Part shown: positions 45,361 to 54,311 of the stretch, piece after piece
Layout: the number at the start of each line of letters is the position of its first letter
Numbering within the stretch: position 1 is the first letter of the stretch
Assembly (NCBI RefSeq): GCF_004403395.1
Contig: NZ_SOGN01000035.1
Coordinates: 310,001 to 374,000 of the forward strand
Reading direction: 5' to 3'
From: Cryobacterium cheniae
GTDB lineage: Bacteria > Actinomycetota > Actinomycetes > Actinomycetales > Microbacteriaceae
Length of the DNA: 64,000 bases
Translations under genes and position numbers: made by a program
The notes under the pieces: model-generated
Seen by the model: the letters and a program-made list of their open reading frames with translations, nothing else
Told to the model about the DNA's origin: nothing
Databases searched by the model: none

Positions 45361-46383
45361 ATGGTGACCATCCCGTCTCGACGCAAACGTGCGACGATCC
45401 ACGACGTCGCCGTCGAAGCCGGCGTGTCCCGCGGCACGGTCAGCCGGGTCGTGAACGACGAGCCCTACGTCTCGGCGACGGCCCGCATCGCCATCGAGGC
45501 CGCCATCGAGAAGGTCGGCTACGTGCCGAACAATGCCGCCCGCAGCCTGGTCATGCAGCGCTCGGAGGCCGTCGGTTTCATCGTGCACGAGCCGCACTCC
45601 CTGTTCCTGGACGACCCCAACATCGGCGGTATCCTGCTCGGCGCCAACACCGTGCTCTCCCGCGCCGACTACCAGATGGTCAGCCTCGTCATCGACTCCC
45701 AGCGCGACACCGACCGCGTCGCCCGCTACCTCAGCGGCGGCTTCGTCGACGGGGTCATCATCGTCTCCGCCCGGCAGGAAGACCCGATCATCCGCGTGAT
45801 CGAGAAGCTCCGCCTTCCGGCCGCCTTCGTCGGACATCCGCCCGATCTGCGCCAGCTTCCCTTCGTGGGCATCGACAACCGGGCCTCGGCCCGCGCCATC
45901 ACGGAACGCCTGATGCAGACCGGCCGCAAGCGCATCGGAATGGTCGCGGCCGCCCTCGACCGCGATTCCGGCGCCGACCGCCTGGCCGGCTTCACGGATG
46001 CCCTCGGCGACCGCTTCGACCCGGCCCTGGTCGCCCGAGTGCCGCTCTACACGTTCACCGACGGGGCCATGGGCATGCGCGAGCTGCTCGACCGCGACCC
46101 GCTGATCGATGGTGTGTTCGCCGCCTCCGACGCGGTCGCGGCCGGAGCCCTGGAGGCTCTCCGCGAGGCCGGGCGCAGCGTGCCCGGCGACGTCGGCATC
46201 GTCGGCTTCGACGACAGCTCCTGGGCGCTCCGCACCCAGCCGCACCTGTCCACCGTCCACCAGCCGGCCTTCGGCCTCGGCGCGGCGGCGGCGCAGTGCG
46301 TGCTCGGCCAGCTGCGCGGCGAGGAGCAGCCGGCCGGCGGCATCCTGCTGGAGTCCCCGATCGTCTGGCGCGACTCCGCCTGA
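45361..46383 (+). CDS. LacI-family repressor of the galactoside operon
   Basis: 340-residue LacI/GalR regulator. The HTH and hinge are standard (ATIHDVAVEAGVSRGTVSRVVNDEPYVSATARIAIEAAIEKVGYVPNNAARSL), followed by the periplasmic-binding-protein-like effector domain (DGVFAASDAVAAGALEALREAGRSVPGDVGIVGFDD). It is divergent from the GH42-ABC-GH36 operon with two operators between, so it should repress that operon and itself until a galactoside or product binds. Confidence 0.95.
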   Translation: MVTIPSRRKRATIHDVAVEAGVSRGTVSRVVNDEPYVSATARIAIEAAIEKVGYVPNNAARSLVMQRSEAVGFIVHEPHSLFLDDPNIGGILLGANTVLSRADYQMVSLVIDSQRDTDRVARYLSGGFVDGVIIVSARQEDPIIRVIEKLRLPAAFVGHPPDLRQLPFVGIDNRASARAITERLMQTGRKRIGMVAAALDRDSGADRLAGFTDALGDRFDPALVARVPLYTFTDGAMGMRELLDRDPLIDGVFAASDAVAAGALEALREAGRSVPGDVGIVGFDDSSWALRTQPHLSTVHQPAFGLGAAAAQCVLGQLRGEEQPAGGILLESPIVWRDSA

Positions 46384-46416
46384 GCGGGATGGCCGGGTGC
46401 GAGGCACACTGGACAC

Positions 46417-46686
46417 ATGGTTCGCAAACGGGCGGTCGTGCGCGGGATGGTGCAGGGCGTGGGGTTTCGCTACTACACCCAAACCGAGGCGCGCCGCCTC
46501 GGCCTTGCGGGGTTCGTGCTCAACCGCACGGACGGCACGGTGGAGGCCGAGTTGGAGGGCGACGCGGCATCCGTTTGGGTGATGTTGGCGTGGCTGCAGC
46601 ACGGCCCGCCGTCGGCTCACGTGGAGGCGGTCGATGTCGCCACCATTCCGCCACTCGGCGAGACCGGGTTCCGGATCGACTTCTGA
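46417..46686 (+). CDS. acyP: Acylphosphatase
   Basis: 89-residue acylphosphatase hydrolysing carboxyl-phosphate bonds. The phosphate loop is VVRGMVQGVGFRYYTQTEA with the catalytic Arg, and the catalytic Asn is in GLAGFVLNRTDGTVEAELEG. Length is typical. It follows the LacI gene by 33 bp but no functional link is evident. Confidence 0.95.
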   Translation: MVRKRAVVRGMVQGVGFRYYTQTEARRLGLAGFVLNRTDGTVEAELEGDAASVWVMLAWLQHGPPSAHVEAVDVATIPPLGETGFRIDF

Positions 46687-46746
46687 GCAGCGTCCGGTCG
46701 ATGCCGGAGCCAGCGGGAATCCGACCGGCTGGCGTAGCGTGGGTGC

Positions 46747-47529
46747 ATGTGCGCGCGAGCAGCCGATCCCGCTCGGACGGAAAGAACGGAACGCGTCCTC
46801 GCGGCGGCGACGGGATCGGACCTTCGCGCACTCCCCCCGGCCGCCGCCCGCCCGGCCCTCACCCGAGACCCGCGGCCGTTCCCCGTGCAGAGCGTGCGCC
46901 GCGGATTCGGGATCGGCCGCCTGCTGCTCGCCGCCCTGGGCGTGGTGGCCCTGCTCGGCTACTTCGACTACGTGCTCGGCTTCGCCACCTTCCAGATCTA
47001 CAACTACTTCAGCTACTTCACCGTGCAAAGCGGCCTGGCCGCGGTCGTCGCCTTCATCGCCACCGCGATCGCCGCGTTCCGGTCTCCGACCGACCCACCC
47101 TGGCTGGACTGGCTCCGGCTGCTGGTGACGACCTACATCATCGTCTCGGGCATCGTGTTCCTGACCATCGTCATCCAGTCCTCCTCGCTGGATTACACGA
47201 TCGAGGTGCCCTGGTCGAGCCAGCTGCTGCACTTCTGGATCCCGTCGATCGCGCTCCTCGACTGGCTGACGGATGCCGGCAAGGCCCGCCTGCCCTGGAA
47301 AATCCTGGTCTGGGTTCTTGTGGCGCCCTCGATCTGGGGCGTTTTCACGCTCATCCGCGGGTCGATCGTGGGCTGGTACCCGTATTTCTTCCTCGACCCG
47401 GTACAGGTGCGCGGACCGCTCGAGACGGCGATCTACTGCCTGGTCGCACTGCTGCTCTTCACCGGGATCGCGGCCGTTCTCACTGCCACCTCGCGGCTGC
47501 CCCAGCGGCGCGGGTTCACAGCGGCGTGA
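46747..47529 (+). CDS. Pr6Pr-family membrane protein
   Basis: 260-residue protein with six predicted helices after a basic, Ala/Arg/Pro-rich cytoplasmic tail of about 50 residues. Conserved-looking features are the short loops YFDYVLGFATFQIYNYFSYFTVQSGL and SSQLLHFWIPSIALLDWLTDAG, and WYPYFFLDP near the end, all typical of the Pr6Pr (FAR-17a/AIG1-like) family, some of which hydrolyse lipids. The role in bacteria is not established. Its 3' end overlaps the convergent gene by 14 bp. Confidence 0.82.
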   Translation: MCARAADPARTERTERVLAAATGSDLRALPPAAARPALTRDPRPFPVQSVRRGFGIGRLLLAALGVVALLGYFDYVLGFATFQIYNYFSYFTVQSGLAAVVAFIATAIAAFRSPTDPPWLDWLRLLVTTYIIVSGIVFLTIVIQSSSLDYTIEVPWSSQLLHFWIPSIALLDWLTDAGKARLPWKILVWVLVAPSIWGVFTLIRGSIVGWYPYFFLDPVQVRGPLETAIYCLVALLLFTGIAAVLTATSRLPQRRGFTAA

Positions 47530-47797
47530 AAGTGTATTCGCTGGTGAGGTGCTCACCCTGGCAGGCGCCGCAGTACAGCACGCCGGATGCCTGCATCGCG
47601 AGAACACGGGGCGTGCACTGCACGACCTTGGGTCCGCAGCAGGGCGAAACCACCATGTAGGAGCCGGGGGCAGCAGGAGAGTGCCCGCTCAGGCCGCGAA
47701 TGTGGTGGGTGCCCTCGCAGGGCAGTTCAGGGTCGAAGTCCAGAAGGACGAACGATTCGAGGTCGATGTCGAGATCGAGATCGAGCAGGGTATCCAT
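47516..47797 (-). CDS. Small Cys-rich protein, possible zinc site
   Basis: 93-residue protein of unknown function. It begins with an acidic repeat (LLDLDLDIDLESFVLLDFDPE) from GATCGA-type DNA repeats, then has five cysteines and two histidines in LPCEGTHHIRG, VVSPCCGPKVVQCTP and VLYCGACQGEHL. Spacing suggests a small metal site. A longer start up to 47923 is possible, but residues before 47797 are unconvincing. Confidence 0.6.
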   Translation of the reverse strand: MDTLLDLDLDIDLESFVLLDFDPELPCEGTHHIRGLSGHSPAAPGSYMVVSPCCGPKVVQCTPRVLAMQASGVLYCGACQGEHLTSEYTFTPL

Positions 47798-48141
47798 GGA
47801 AAGCACAGCAATCACGCGGTCAAACAGAAGTGTGGAGCAGTCGCGGGCGGTCGTGGTGCATCTCAGTGGCGACCGCACTGGATGGTCGGCGGAACGTGAC
47901 CGGTCGGGACCGGCGGTATTCACCCTGCTGAAATCCGTCGGCCAGTCCAGTCAGGGTAACGACTGGACCTCTGGGCGCTGCACCACAATGGGCTGCACCT
48001 GCATGAAAACATGCCCCGAATGGGGGTCAAGATTCATCGACTGGACGTTGGCAGGATCATACACCACGAATCTCAAGACTTCCAAGGGTTGACATTTGGC
48101 GAGGCGCTGGTCAGCACTTTTGGTGACGGGGTGGCGTGCCC

Positions 48142-49593
48142 CTACTCCGGGGCCGGGGTGGCGGTCGGCCCGGCGGAGTAGAACGGCTCGAGGCTGCTCA
48201 GGGCGGCGGCCAGGAACTCGTCATCGTCGACCTCCGCGAGTCGCAAAGCGGTTTCCGCGGCGACCAGGCCCACCAACACCGGTTCGCCGGTGAGCGGGAC
48301 CATATTGATCCAGATCCGGAAGTCGTCGTCGCCGCCGACCGTGGACCAGAGCGGGGCATCCGTGTCCCAGAACGGCTCGTCGAACTGCAGCCAGACCTTG
48401 TCGAGCGTGCCCACGCCGAGGGCGGCGATGGCGCCACGGTGGGCGAAGGGCAGTGGCGGGTCGAACTCCATGACCTTGGTTTTCAGCACACCCAGCGGCA
48501 CGGTGACGATGACCCGGGCGGCGGACAGGGACTCGCCGTTGCCGAGCCGCAGGCTGGCGCCGGAGTCGCTGTAGGCGATCCGGGTGACCACGCTCGACGC
48601 GAGCACGTCGATGCCCTCGCTGAGGTCGGTGAGCAGGGTGGCGAAGCCACCCAGCACGATGCGGTCCTCGCCGGGGTCGGCGCCCGCGCCCGCGTCGGCG
48701 CCGGCTTCCGAATACCAGGAGGACTGCTCGGCGACGGGGGCACCGGCCTCTGGATCGAGCACCACCGTGATCTGGTAATCGAGCCAGTCGGCGTCGGAGA
48801 GGCCCGTGTCGGCATCCGTGGTCGAGAGCTTGGAAGCCCCCGAATCGGCGAGGGCCTGCGCGATGGAGACGTCGGCGGGTTGCTCGGCGGCCCAGGCCAG
48901 CGCCGTGGCGACGGCCTCGGCGCCGGTGCCCGGCACCTCCACGACGACGCCGGCGGCGGTGCGGGCCTCGGGCACATTCGAGAAGGGGGCCGTGGCGACG
49001 CCGCGGTCGGTGAGATCCTCGTCGAGGGAAGTCCGCCCGGTGCGGCGCACGAAGGCCGCGCCGAGCTCGACCGGGAACGGCCAGTCCTTGTCGGTGACGG
49101 TGTCGATGCGACCGCCGATGCGGTCGCGGGCCTCGACCACGACCACGTCGTAGCCGGCGTCCTCCAGGTCACGGGCGGCGGAGAGGCCGGCGATTCCGGC
49201 ACCGATCACGGCGATGCGCTCCCCCGGGGAGGCGGCCCTGACGACATCGCGGGCGGCGCGTTGCCCGGAGTCGCGGGCGCCCTGCACGGTGCCGAATGCG
49301 TCGGAGGAGGTGGCCTCTCCGGCGAAGAACACGCGGTCGTCCACGGGCTGTCCGAGCGCGGCGCGCTGCTCGGGCGTGGCACCGACCGCGGGGAAGCTGA
49401 AGGAGCCGCGGGCGAACGGGTCGGCCGACCAGGACGTACGACGCATGGCCGCCGGCTTCGGCACCAGCGAGGGTGTCGCGGTCGGTGTGGGCGAGACGGA
49501 TGCCGTGGGCCGGGGAGTCGGCGCCACGCACGCGGTGAGCGCGACAAGGCTCAGGCCGGAGACCGAGCCGAGCAGAAAGGTTCGTCGCTTCAT
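48142..49593 (-). CDS. Flavin amine oxidase-like lipoprotein with permuted domain order
   Basis: 483-residue FAD-dependent amine oxidase-like protein exported as a lipoprotein (Tat-type RR then LTAC, Cys 22). After a Pro/Thr/Ser linker, residues 51-120 carry the block that normally ends this family: WSADPFARGSFSFPAVG and VFFAGEATSSDAFGTVQGARDSG, which contacts FAD. Only then, at residues 125-165, comes the FAD Rossmann motif that normally starts the family (ERIAVIGAGIAGLSAARDL, VVVVEARDRIGGR). The C-terminus stops where the missing block would be expected (EPFYSAGPTATPAPE). This is the pattern of a circular permutation. Substrate unknown. Confidence 0.9.
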   Translation of the reverse strand: MKRRTFLLGSVSGLSLVALTACVAPTPRPTASVSPTPTATPSLVPKPAAMRRTSWSADPFARGSFSFPAVGATPEQRAALGQPVDDRVFFAGEATSSDAFGTVQGARDSGQRAARDVVRAASPGERIAVIGAGIAGLSAARDLEDAGYDVVVVEARDRIGGRIDTVTDKDWPFPVELGAAFVRRTGRTSLDEDLTDRGVATAPFSNVPEARTAAGVVVEVPGTGAEAVATALAWAAEQPADVSIAQALADSGASKLSTTDADTGLSDADWLDYQITVVLDPEAGAPVAEQSSWYSEAGADAGAGADPGEDRIVLGGFATLLTDLSEGIDVLASSVVTRIAYSDSGASLRLGNGESLSAARVIVTVPLGVLKTKVMEFDPPLPFAHRGAIAALGVGTLDKVWLQFDEPFWDTDAPLWSTVGGDDDFRIWINMVPLTGEPVLVGLVAAETALRLAEVDDDEFLAAALSSLEPFYSAGPTATPAPE

Positions 49594-49885
49594 CGCTGTG
49601 TCCGCGGCACGGGTGGCGCCGACGTTCTCCTCTCCGAGCGGGCCGGGCAGTACGTCCAAGCTACCTCAGAGCCGGGTGAAGTGGCTGGTCGGAGTGGGTG
49701 GCGCACACGCACGCAACTTCTGAAGATTCTGGCGACACGCGGCATCCGCCGCCCCGAAATGCGGCGTGTCGCGAAAATCTCCGGGTCTGCGTTCGCCCGC
49801 GGCGCGGCGGCGGGCGAACCAGCGGTCGCGGCTTTGTCCTGCGCGCGGTCGCGGCATCGTCCTGCGCGCGGTCGCGGCTCTTTGA

Positions 49886-49979
49886 TGCATAACTCCTGCA
49901 ATTCGTCCTCCCGATGAAAAACCGGCCCGGAATCACGCGGGAGTCTGAAAGCACCGGCCGGAATTGCAGGAGTTATGCA
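49886..49979. repeat. 94-bp inverted-repeat element family A, copy 1
   Basis: Perfect 19-bp terminal inverted repeats TGCATAACTCCTGCAATTC (49886-49904) and its complement (49961-49979) around 56 bp with partial symmetry (GTCCTCCCG, GGCCCGGAATCACGCGG). It lies between the flavin oxidase start and the methyltransferase stop. No coding capacity and no target-site duplication are visible. Confidence 0.85.
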
Positions 49980-50009
49980 CGTGAGCGGCGGCTGGTAGCG
50001 AAACAGGCG

Positions 50010-51794
50010 TCAGCTGAGCGGTTGCTGCAGAAAGCCGTCGTCGAGCAGCTCCCGCACCCGCGGGAGCAGGTCCGCGGCGAGTTCGCGCTCCTCGACGTCG
50101 AGCAGCTGGGCCAGCGCGGCGACGATCGAGCCCACGTCGAGCTCGCCGTCGCAGGCGCCGACCAGGGCGGCGAGGCCGGTGTCCAGCGGGATCGACCGGC
50201 CGAAGCCGCCGCCCTGGTGCAGCGTCATCAGGGTGGGGTTCTCCTGGCCGGGCCAGTAGTGCCGTTCCTCGGTGACATCGGATGCGACGGCGAGCCGAGC
50301 GCGGGCGAGGCGGGCGTCATCCGTCACCGTCTGCCAGTCGTGGGCGGCGAGGCTGGCGGCGAGGTGGCTGCCCATGCCCCCCGGATTGTGGCCGAGGGCG
50401 CCGGGGAGGCGTTCGAGGCGACGGAGGGTGGGGGCGCCGGTGGCCGGGCGGCGCAGCAGCATGTACCCGAAGCCGACCTGGCTCACGCCGCGCGCCTCGA
50501 AGTCGTCCAGCCAGGCGCCGTAGAGGCGGTCGAAGTCGGCGGTGTCGGCGCGGGTGCCACCGTCGCGGATCCACGTCTCGGCGTAGAGCGTAGGGGCCTG
50601 CACCTCGCGTTCGATGATCCACGCGTCGAGGGCGGCGGCCTCCGCGGCCTCCGCGGCCTGCCCAATCTGCGCGGTCTGCGCGGCCTGCCCGGCCTGCCCG
50701 GTCTGCCCGGTCTGCCCGGTCTGCCCGGTCTGCGCGGCCTGCCCGGTCTGCCCGGTCTGCCCGGTCTGCCCGGTCTGCCCGGTCTGCCCGGTCTGCCCGG
50801 TCTGCCCGGTCTGCCCGGTCTGCCCGGTCTGCCCGGCCTGCCCGGTGCCGTGCCCCGTCGCCGGGGCGTCGAGCCAGCCGGCGAGGCGCTCGAAGGCGTC
50901 CTGCCCGGCGTGGTACTCCCAGTTTCCGAGCAGCTGGGCGACGCCTCCGGGGGTGAGATGCTCGGCCGCGCCGCGCACCACCGCCTCGACCAGGGCGTCG
51001 CCGACCAGGCCGCCGTCGCGGTACTCGTAGGCGGGCACGCCGGGCACGCGCGGGGTGATCACGAACGGCGGATTGGAGACGATGTGGTCGAAGCGCTCCC
51101 CCGCGACCGGTTCGAACAGGCTGCCGAGGCGGAACTCGATGTTCCCGATCCCGTTCAGCTCGGCGTTCAGGGCGGCGAGTTCGAGGGCGCGCGCCGAGAT
51201 ATCGGTGGCCACCACCCGGTCGGCGTGCCGGGACGCGTGCATCGCCTGGATCCCGCACCCGGTGCCCAGATCGAGGGCACTGGCCGCCGGGGTCGGGATC
51301 AGCAGTCCGCTCAGCGTGAGGGATGCCCCGCCCACGCCGAGCACGTGGCTTTCGCCGAGCGGGTGGCCGAGCGCGAGCTCGCCGAGGTCGGACGCGATCC
51401 ACCAGCTGCCGGCACCGTGCGCGTCCACGAAACTGTAGGGCCGCAGCTCGAGAAGCGGGCGGACGGCGCCGCTGTCGCCTGGCTCAAGGAAGGCGACGAC
51501 GGATGCGACCAGGCCGAGTTCCTCGGCCCCCGCGGCGCCCAGTGCGGAGAGGGCGGCGTCGAGGTCCGCGCGGTCGACGGGCAGGCCGAGCACGAACAGT
51601 CGGGCCAGTGTGGCGCAGGGCCCGGTGTGCCCGAGCGTCTTCCGGAGGCCGTCGAGCGCCCGAAGCGCCGGGACCCGCTGGTTGCGGCGCAGTGCGGCAT
51701 CCGCTTCGATCCCCCACAGACCGGTGAGGGCCGAGACCGAGAAATTGGCGGCGGCGAGGTCGGAGCGAAGCCGGGCGATCAGTGCAGAAGTCAC
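50010..51794 (-). CDS. Class I methyltransferase of the actinobacterial DUF7059/7782-like type, with Gly-Gln-Thr insertion
   Basis: 594-residue SAM-dependent methyltransferase. Motif I is [28 protein letters not shown] and the catalytic motif is [11 protein letters not shown], as in PrmC/RlmG-like enzymes that methylate amide, adenine or guanine nitrogens. An N-terminal helical domain (residues 1-130) and a C-terminal domain flank it. Between residues about 316 and 384 an almost pure Gly-Gln-Thr repeat (about 21 triplets) is inserted in a loop after the NPPF domain. GTG start at 51794 is the first good start after the family A repeat. Probable target: rRNA or release factor; not resolvable here. 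Confidence 0.85.
   Translation of the reverse strand: MTSALIARLRSDLAAANFSVSALTGLWGIEADAALRRNQRVPALRALDGLRKTLGHTGPCATLARLFVLGLPVDRADLDAALSALGAAGAEELGLVASVVAFLEPGDSGAVRPLLELRPYSFVDAHGAGSWWIASDLGELALGHPLGESHVLGVGGASLTLSGLLIPTPAASALDLGTGCGIQAMHASRHADRVVATDISARALELAALNAELNGIGNIEFRLGSLFEPVAGERFDHIVSNPPFVITPRVPGVPAYEYRDGGLVGDALVEAVVRGAAEHLTPGGVAQLLGNWEYHAGQDAFERLAGWLDAPATGHGTGQAGQTGQTGQTGQTGQTGQTGQTGQTGQTGQTGQAAQTGQTGQTGQTGQAGQAAQTAQIGQAAEAAEAAALDAWIIEREVQAPTLYAETWIRDGGTRADTADFDRLYGAWLDDFEARGVSQVGFGYMLLRRPATGAPTLRRLERLPGALGHNPGGMGSHLAASLAAHDWQTVTDDARLARARLAVASDVTEERHYWPGQENPTLMTLHQGGGFGRSIPLDTGLAALVGACDGELDVGSIVAALAQLLDVEERELAADLLPRVRELLDDGFLQQPLS
50655..50848. repeat. 9-bp tandem repeat coding (Gly-Gln-Thr)n
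   Basis: Around 20 copies of the 9-bp unit TGCCCGGTC within the methyltransferase. Third-position differences between copies are almost absent in the middle and more frequent at the ends, which suggests recent expansion. Confidence 0.9.
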
Positions 51795-51878
51795 CCGTCT
51801 ATTCAACTGCACCGGCCACTGCACCCGGCGACTCCCCGGCAACGACAGGCGTCCGGCACCCGACAAACGCCGGTCGTG

Positions 51879-51972
51879 TGCATAACTCCTGCAATTCGGA
51901 TCTGCGTCGCTGGACTTCCGCATGATTCTGGGCCCCGTTTCTGCCGGGAGGACGAATTGCAGGAGTTATGCA
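51879..51972. repeat. 94-bp inverted-repeat element family A, copy 2
   Basis: Same 19-bp ends (51879-51897 and 51954-51972) and same total length. The interior is in the opposite orientation to copy 1: its reverse complement shares GTCCTCCCG and GGCCCAGAATCATGCGG with copy 1. It lies between the methyltransferase start and the SDR stop. Confidence 0.85.
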
Positions 51973-52026
51973 AGATTGCGAAGGACCACAGCCCCGAACC
52001 GAACCTCAGCGAACCGGCCGCCTCGG

Positions 52027-52869
52027 CTACCGGCGCTCCTCGGCCACGCTGTTGCCGCCGTCGACGACGACGGTCTGGCCGGTGACGTACGACGCGCCGG
52101 GAGACGCGAGCCAGGCGATCACGGATGCGACCTCCCCCGCGGTCCCGCTGCGCCCGACCGGCACGAGCGCACCTTCGACCGCCTCGCTCTCCAGCTGCGA
52201 CCCGGTCTCGATCCAGCCCGGCGCGACCGCGTTCGCGGTGATTGCGAGCCGGGCCTCGTCCACGGCGAGCGCCCGGGTGAGCCCGGCCAGACCGGCCTTC
52301 GCGGCCGCATAGGCCAGGTCCCCGCGGGACGCCATCACCGGCCCCGACACGCTGGACACCGTGACGATGCGCCCCCAGTTCGCCGCGTGCATGAAGCCGA
52401 TCACGGTGCGCGTGGCGTGGAACGCGGTCGACAGGTTGATCGCCAGGCCCCGGTCCCACTCGCCCGCCGACGTGGTGCTCACATCGCCGTGCAGCATTTC
52501 GGCGTCGCCGACCGCGACCATGCCCGCGTTGTTCACCAGAATCGTGGGGGCCAGGCCCGCGTCGGTGAGGGCTGCGGCGAGCACCAGCGCGCCGGCCTCG
52601 GTGTCCAGGGTGCAGACGATGCCGGATGCCGCGATGCCCAGTTCCGTCAGCGCGGCCGCCCGCTCGTGCACGCGTTCGGTCGTGGCGGTGAGCACGACGT
52701 GCGCACCGAGCTCACCCAGCATCCGTGCCGCGGCGAATCCGATCCCGGCGGCGCTGCCGGCCCCGGTGACCAGCGCGGTGCGGCCGGCGAGGTTCCACGC
52801 GGCGGGCAACCCGGCCGGGGCGGGAATACCGGCAGAAACGGGGATTCCGGCAACCTCGGGGAGAGTCAT
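52027..52869 (-). CDS. Short-chain dehydrogenase/reductase (SDR)
   Basis: 280-residue classical SDR. NAD(P)-binding glycine motif [18 protein letters not shown] motif [12 protein letters not shown], catalytic Ser in [11 protein letters not shown] and Y-x-x-x-K in [10 protein letters not shown]-terminal segment [12 protein letters not shown] is standard. The first 20 residues are a repeat ([16 protein letters not shown]) before the Rossmann fold. It lies 16 bp downstream of the LacI gene on the same strand, so may be co-expressed. Substrate unknown. Confidence 0.93.
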   Translation of the reverse strand: MTLPEVAGIPVSAGIPAPAGLPAAWNLAGRTALVTGAGSAAGIGFAAARMLGELGAHVVLTATTERVHERAAALTELGIAASGIVCTLDTEAGALVLAAALTDAGLAPTILVNNAGMVAVGDAEMLHGDVSTTSAGEWDRGLAINLSTAFHATRTVIGFMHAANWGRIVTVSSVSGPVMASRGDLAYAAAKAGLAGLTRALAVDEARLAITANAVAPGWIETGSQLESEAVEGALVPVGRSGTAGEVASVIAWLASPGASYVTGQTVVVDGGNSVAEERR

Positions 52870-52885
52870 GGCGCCATGCTAGCGG

Positions 52886-54019
52886 CTACTGCGGCACGTC
52901 CAGCGGCACGTCCAGCGGCACGTCCTGCGGCACAGACTGCGGCACAGACTGCGGCACGTCCAGCCGCACGTCCTGCGGCACGTCCATCGGGATGGCGGCG
53001 AACTCACGCACGACCAGTCGCGGGGTGACCAACCGGTGCCGGGGTTCGGCCGACTCCGGGGCTCCGTGCACCTTGCCGCCGAACTCGCCGGTCAGCAGCG
53101 CGAGCACCCCGGCGGCCACCTCGTCGACGGCCTGGTCGACGCTGGAGAGCCCGATCGCGGCGGCAACCGGCGTGTTGTCGTAGCCGGTGACCGGCACGCG
53201 TTCGGGGTTCGCGATCATCGCGCCGAGGGCCAGAGAGTCGCTCGCGCAGAGCACGGCATCGATCCGGCCGGCATTCTGCCGCAGCCGCGCCATCGCGGCG
53301 GTGCCCTGGCTGACGCCGTCGGGGGTGACGATCTCGAGCTCGGCCAGGTCATCGGCGGAGACGTCGCCGCGCTCCGTCATCGCGTCGTACCAGCCCCGTC
53401 GACGCTCGTCGCCGCTGCCCGACGGGCTCGGCCAGCCGATGTAGGCGACGCGCCGGGCTCCGGCCTCCTGCTGCGCCCGGGTCGCTTCGTGCAGGCCTGC
53501 CCAGCCGTCCACATCCACCCAGAGGTGCTGCGGGTCGTTCATATCGTCGACTCCCCACGGGCGCCCGAAGGTGACGAAGGAAATGCCGTTCTCGATCAGC
53601 CAGTGGGTGCGCGGGTCGCCGGCGAACGTCGACGTGAGCACGAAACCATCGACATCCGCGCCGTCGTTCAGACGCCGGAACTGGGTGATCTCGTCTTCGG
53701 GACTCGTGGCCGTGAAGAGCAGCACGCGCAGTCCCTGGGCGTCGGCCTGCTCGGTCAGGGCGTGCAGAAACCGGTCGAGGACCGAACCGGAGATGCCGTC
53801 GATCATGGGGTCCAGACGGATGCCGATGGTCGAGCTGCGCCGCGTGCGGAGCCGCCGGGCGGAGGCGTGCGGCCGATACCCGAGTTCTTTGATCACGGCC
53901 TCGACCCGCTGGCGGGTGTCGGCGCGCACGATGCCGGGCGAATTCATCACATTTGACACGGTCTGGCGGGAGACGCCGGCCGCGCGGGCGACATCCGTCA
54001 CCGTGGGAAAGCCACCCAT
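52886..54019 (-). CDS. LacI-family regulator of the debranching/ABC locus
   Basis: 377-residue LacI/GalR protein. HTH: TVTDVARAAGVSRQTVSNVMNSPGIVRADTRQRVEAVIKELGYRPHASARRLR; effector domain includes AVLCASDSLALGAMIAN. ATG at 54019 is preferred, with AGGAG seven bases upstream. The last 33 residues are Asp-Val-Pro-Gln/Leu repeats (52886-52990) outside the fold. It is divergent from a sugar ABC operon whose promoter holds two perfect TTTGATCGATCAAA sites; a third, one-mismatch site lies near its own start. Confidence 0.95.
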   Translation of the reverse strand: MGGFPTVTDVARAAGVSRQTVSNVMNSPGIVRADTRQRVEAVIKELGYRPHASARRLRTRRSSTIGIRLDPMIDGISGSVLDRFLHALTEQADAQGLRVLLFTATSPEDEITQFRRLNDGADVDGFVLTSTFAGDPRTHWLIENGISFVTFGRPWGVDDMNDPQHLWVDVDGWAGLHEATRAQQEAGARRVAYIGWPSPSGSGDERRRGWYDAMTERGDVSADDLAELEIVTPDGVSQGTAAMARLRQNAGRIDAVLCASDSLALGAMIANPERVPVTGYDNTPVAAAIGLSSVDQAVDEVAAGVLALLTGEFGGKVHGAPESAEPRHRLVTPRLVVREFAAIPMDVPQDVRLDVPQSVPQSVPQDVPLDVPLDVPQ

Positions 54020-54066
54020 ACCCGCTCCTGCCCCACGCCTCCGCCGGACGCGCCTGCCTTCGTTCA

Positions 54067-54078
54067 TTGAACGATCAA
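54067..54078. promoter_or_regulatory. LacI operator near the regulator start
   Basis: TTGAACGATCAA, one mismatch to the TTGATCGATCAA core of the two sites at 54210 and 54231. Position suggests autoregulation. Confidence 0.6.
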
Positions 54079-54209
54079 ATACCGTGCTCCAGAGAGTACC
54101 GCTTCCCGCCGGGCCGGCGGGAACGGAGGCGCCGCTTCCGATCCGCCCGCCGGTCAGGTGATTTTCCGCACCGCTCCCCCGTTCCCCTGGATCCCCGGAA
54201 ATACGGGGA

Positions 54210-54223
54210 TTTGATCGATCAAA
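54210..54223. promoter_or_regulatory. LacI operator O1 of the second sugar operon
   Basis: Perfect 14-bp palindrome TTTGATCGATCAAA, about 90 bp before the binding-protein gene. Confidence 0.8.
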
Positions 54224-54230
54224 AGAAAAG

Positions 54231-54244
54231 TTTGATCGATCAAA
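54231..54244. promoter_or_regulatory. LacI operator O2 of the second sugar operon
   Basis: Second copy of TTTGATCGATCAAA, 21 bp (two helical turns) after the first, so both sites face the same side of the DNA. Confidence 0.8.
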
Positions 54245-54311
54245 TATTTTCGGCTATCGTGACCTTCACACAAGCAAACGCGCATCGATGCGCGACTCAA
54301 GGAGAAACAAG

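Noticed and set aside
49593-49659. Upstream extension of the flavin oxidase (22 extra residues)
   Set aside because: It would bury the Tat/lipoprotein signal; the Met with RR-T-F-L-L after it is the better start.
50655-50848. Gly-Gln-Thr tract considered as a separate gene or sequencing artefact
   Set aside because: It is in frame within the methyltransferase, with conserved sequence on both sides.
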